This document shows positions 20,510 to 21,631 of a stretch of DNA of 21,631 nucleotides, in pieces. Both the position numbers and the translations under genes were made by a program. Under the pieces are notes generated by a model. It was not told where the DNA came from, did no database searches, and was given only the letters and a program-made list of their open reading frames with translations. Origin of the DNA: Paraglomus occultum (taxonomy: Eukaryota > Glomeromycota > Glomeromycetes > Paraglomerales > Paraglomeraceae). How positions within the stretch are numbered: the first letter of the stretch is position 1; every line of letters begins with the position of its first letter. The stretch covers positions 1 to 21,631 of the forward strand of contig CAJVPJ010000573.1 in NCBI GenBank assembly GCA_910592205.1. The letters run 5' to 3'.

Positions 20510-20855
20510 CTCGCTGCGCGCTCTGGTTGACATTGTGACAACCTTGTCACAACTTAGTTACGAGAGCAACGACCAGGTTGCTACGAGATTGTGATGATCT
20601 TGTCGCGCGATTGGCAAATTCGGTTACAATCCCGTTACGATAATCGCAACTAGGTTGCTGCGAGATATCAATGATCTCATTCCGCGATTCGTCAATTTCA
20701 TTACAAGTTAGTTACGAGAGTCATAACTAGGTTTCTACGAGATTACAATGATCTCGTCACGCGATTGGCCAATCCAGTTACAATCTTGTTGCAATATTCA
20801 CAACTAAGTTTCTACGAGATAGCAGTGATCTCGTCATGTGATTGTCAACATGTCA
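20510..20855. repeat. 77-bp tandem repeat array (about 4.5 copies)
   Basis: Units start at 20557, 20634, 20711 and 20788, exactly 77 bases apart, each opening GTTACGA or GTTGCAA, followed by CAACTAGGTT, (T/G)ACGAGAT, ATGATCTCGTC and CGCGATTGGC. A partial, more diverged unit precedes from about 20510 and the last copy fades after about 20850. Units 3 and 4 hold a perfect ACGAGAT-7nt-ATCTCGT dyad. 77 is not a multiple of three and the frames are closed, so it is not a coding repeat. There are no unique spacers. Confidence 0.85.
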
Positions 20856-21000
20856 GTGAATTCAGGTTTCTTGTAAAGTAAAAGGGCCAGAATCTAGAAG
20901 CGACACATTATTATTACCCAACAATAAACATTTTTTTATTGTTTAATTACAACAATCATTACACACGCACTCAACGTGCATACAAATTTATCATCAATAT

Positions 21001-21079
21001 AGCCCGCAACACATAGAACGAGCCCGCAACACATCAAACGAACATAAATACAGCCCGCCCGCCCGCAACACACAGAACC
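21001..21079. repeat. 20-bp tandem pair plus third copy (CCCGCAACACA motif)
   Basis: AGCCCGCAACACATAGAACG at 21001 is followed directly by AGCCCGCAACACATCAAACG. After a short gap a third copy has an expanded (CCCG)3 start at 21053 and CAACACACAGAACC. It lies just past the HSP20 stop, probably in its 3' UTR. Confidence 0.7.
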
Positions 21080-21083
21080 ACGA

Positions 21084-21631
21084 TTATACCAGTTTCAAGA
21101 ACTGCCTATCAGGTGCTGCACGCACTTTTATCGTCACTATACCATCTTCTAGAGTGACATTACCGATCCCTGTTACGTCTACCCTAAAGAGAGATACATC
21201 AGTACCATTCTATAAACACGTCCCCTATTCTCCTGTTTCTAATACTTACTTTACCGGTAATTCTACATAAAATTCAAACGGACCCGTCGGAAGCGTATTA
21301 ATTAATAAATTTTTATTTTTCGGATGAGGAGGCATACTGCCAGTTATTGTCATAATTCTGCTGTTGTCGCCCACCGCCACTTTCAATTGGTCTTTTTTCA
21401 GACCTGGTACATGGGCAATTATGACAAACCATCTGCAATGGCAAAGAGTTTGGTTAATAACGTCTTATACAATTTCATTGTATTTGATTGGAATAATAGT
21501 AATGATTATAATACGGACTCTTCCTCTTTATAGAGGGCATGGGGGGGGGGGGGACCTGGAGCAGAGATTTGGCCTTCGGGTGTTCTACGGAGGAAGCTGC
21601 GCCAGTTGTACGAGTCGTAATTTATTGTCCA
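21084..21631 (-). CDS. Small heat-shock protein (HSP20/alpha-crystallin family), partial
   Basis: ATP-independent holdase chaperone of the alpha-crystallin domain family, presumably cytosolic. Minus-strand exons: 21631-21515 (continues past the window), 21432-21250 and 21183-21084 ending in TAA. Exon 1 gives YDSYNWRSFLRRTPEGQIS and a proline run. Exon 2 opens the domain: WFVIIAHVPGLKKDQLKVAV, then RIMTITGSMPP and GPFEFYVELPV. Exon 3 gives VDVTGIGNVTLEDGIVTIKV, the GxLT-like end strand, and a short tail RAAPDRQFLKLV with no clear IXI motif. Intron 21249-21184 (GTAAGT..TAG) is phase-consistent. Intron 21514-21433 is not: exon 1 ends in phase 0 at the GT donor, whereas exon 2 needs phase 2, and a 13-C tract lies in exon 1. 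The domain call is firm; exon 1 is tentative. Confidence 0.85.
21541..21553. repeat. 13-nt G (C on the coding strand) homopolymer inside HSP20 exon 1
   Basis: Thirteen consecutive G on the plus strand, read as prolines in the HSP20 frame. Homopolymers this long are prone to sequencing error and slippage, and this one decides whether exons 1 and 2 agree in phase. Confidence 0.9.

Noticed and set aside
20510-20855. CRISPR array
   Set aside because: Repeats are contiguous 77-bp units with no unique spacers, and the genome is eukaryotic.
1-21631. tRNA or rRNA genes
   Set aside because: I found no cloverleaf with GGTTCRANNCC-type boxes and no conserved rRNA sequence by eye; a covariance-model scan would be needed to exclude small RNAs.

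Overview
This is a eukaryotic nuclear window, most likely fungal. It is AT-rich, its genes are cut into many short exons by introns of mostly 66-110 bp with GT(A/G)AGT-like donors, and coding islands sit in long AT-rich spacers. A fungal-type vacuolar SulP/SLC26 transporter with a C-terminal cyclic-nucleotide-binding-like domain supports this. So does a decayed nuclease-kinase gene of the kind I associate with arbuscular mycorrhizal fungi (Glomeromycotina). The lineage assignment is inference.

Layout. (1) 1-1399, minus strand: seven exons of a Ste20/GCK-III-type protein kinase with a complete-looking catalytic domain. The 3' end leaves the window, the first exon is not found, and one intron is GC-AG. 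(2) 1400-8162: mostly non-coding spacer, with two coding-like but broken stretches (about 3570-4513 and 5245-5763). (3) 8163-12698, plus strand: one complete gene resolved into 13 exons and 1,060 codons. It matches the Vsb1 (YGR125W)-like vacuolar transporter architecture: long acidic N-terminus, SulP membrane domain, STAS, CNBD. (4) 13939-15153: transposon debris, namely a 523-bp Tc1/mariner-type element with 22-bp inverted repeats and TA flanks carrying a dead transposase remnant, then a second, different transposase remnant. (5) 15210-16700: a heavily frameshifted CRN-like (restriction-endonuclease-fold plus kinase) pseudogene. (6) 16700-21080: spacer with a hairpin pair, a TATA-bearing region with a possible broken gene, an inverted-repeat-bounded element with an internal 123-bp duplication, a 77-bp tandem array and several short repeats. 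(7) 21084-21631, minus strand: a small heat-shock (HSP20) gene whose 5' end leaves the window and whose first visible exon holds a 13-nt homopolymer that conflicts with the splice phase.

The three intact-looking genes (kinase, transporter, HSP20) have unrelated housekeeping or signalling roles and I see no pathway linking them. Between them lies an accessory island (about 13.9-21 kb) made of transposon remnants, tandem repeats and a dead effector-type gene. I found no convincing new biological system. The most informative oddities are the decayed CRN-like gene, the unidentified gene wrecks, and the homopolymer in the HSP20 exon.
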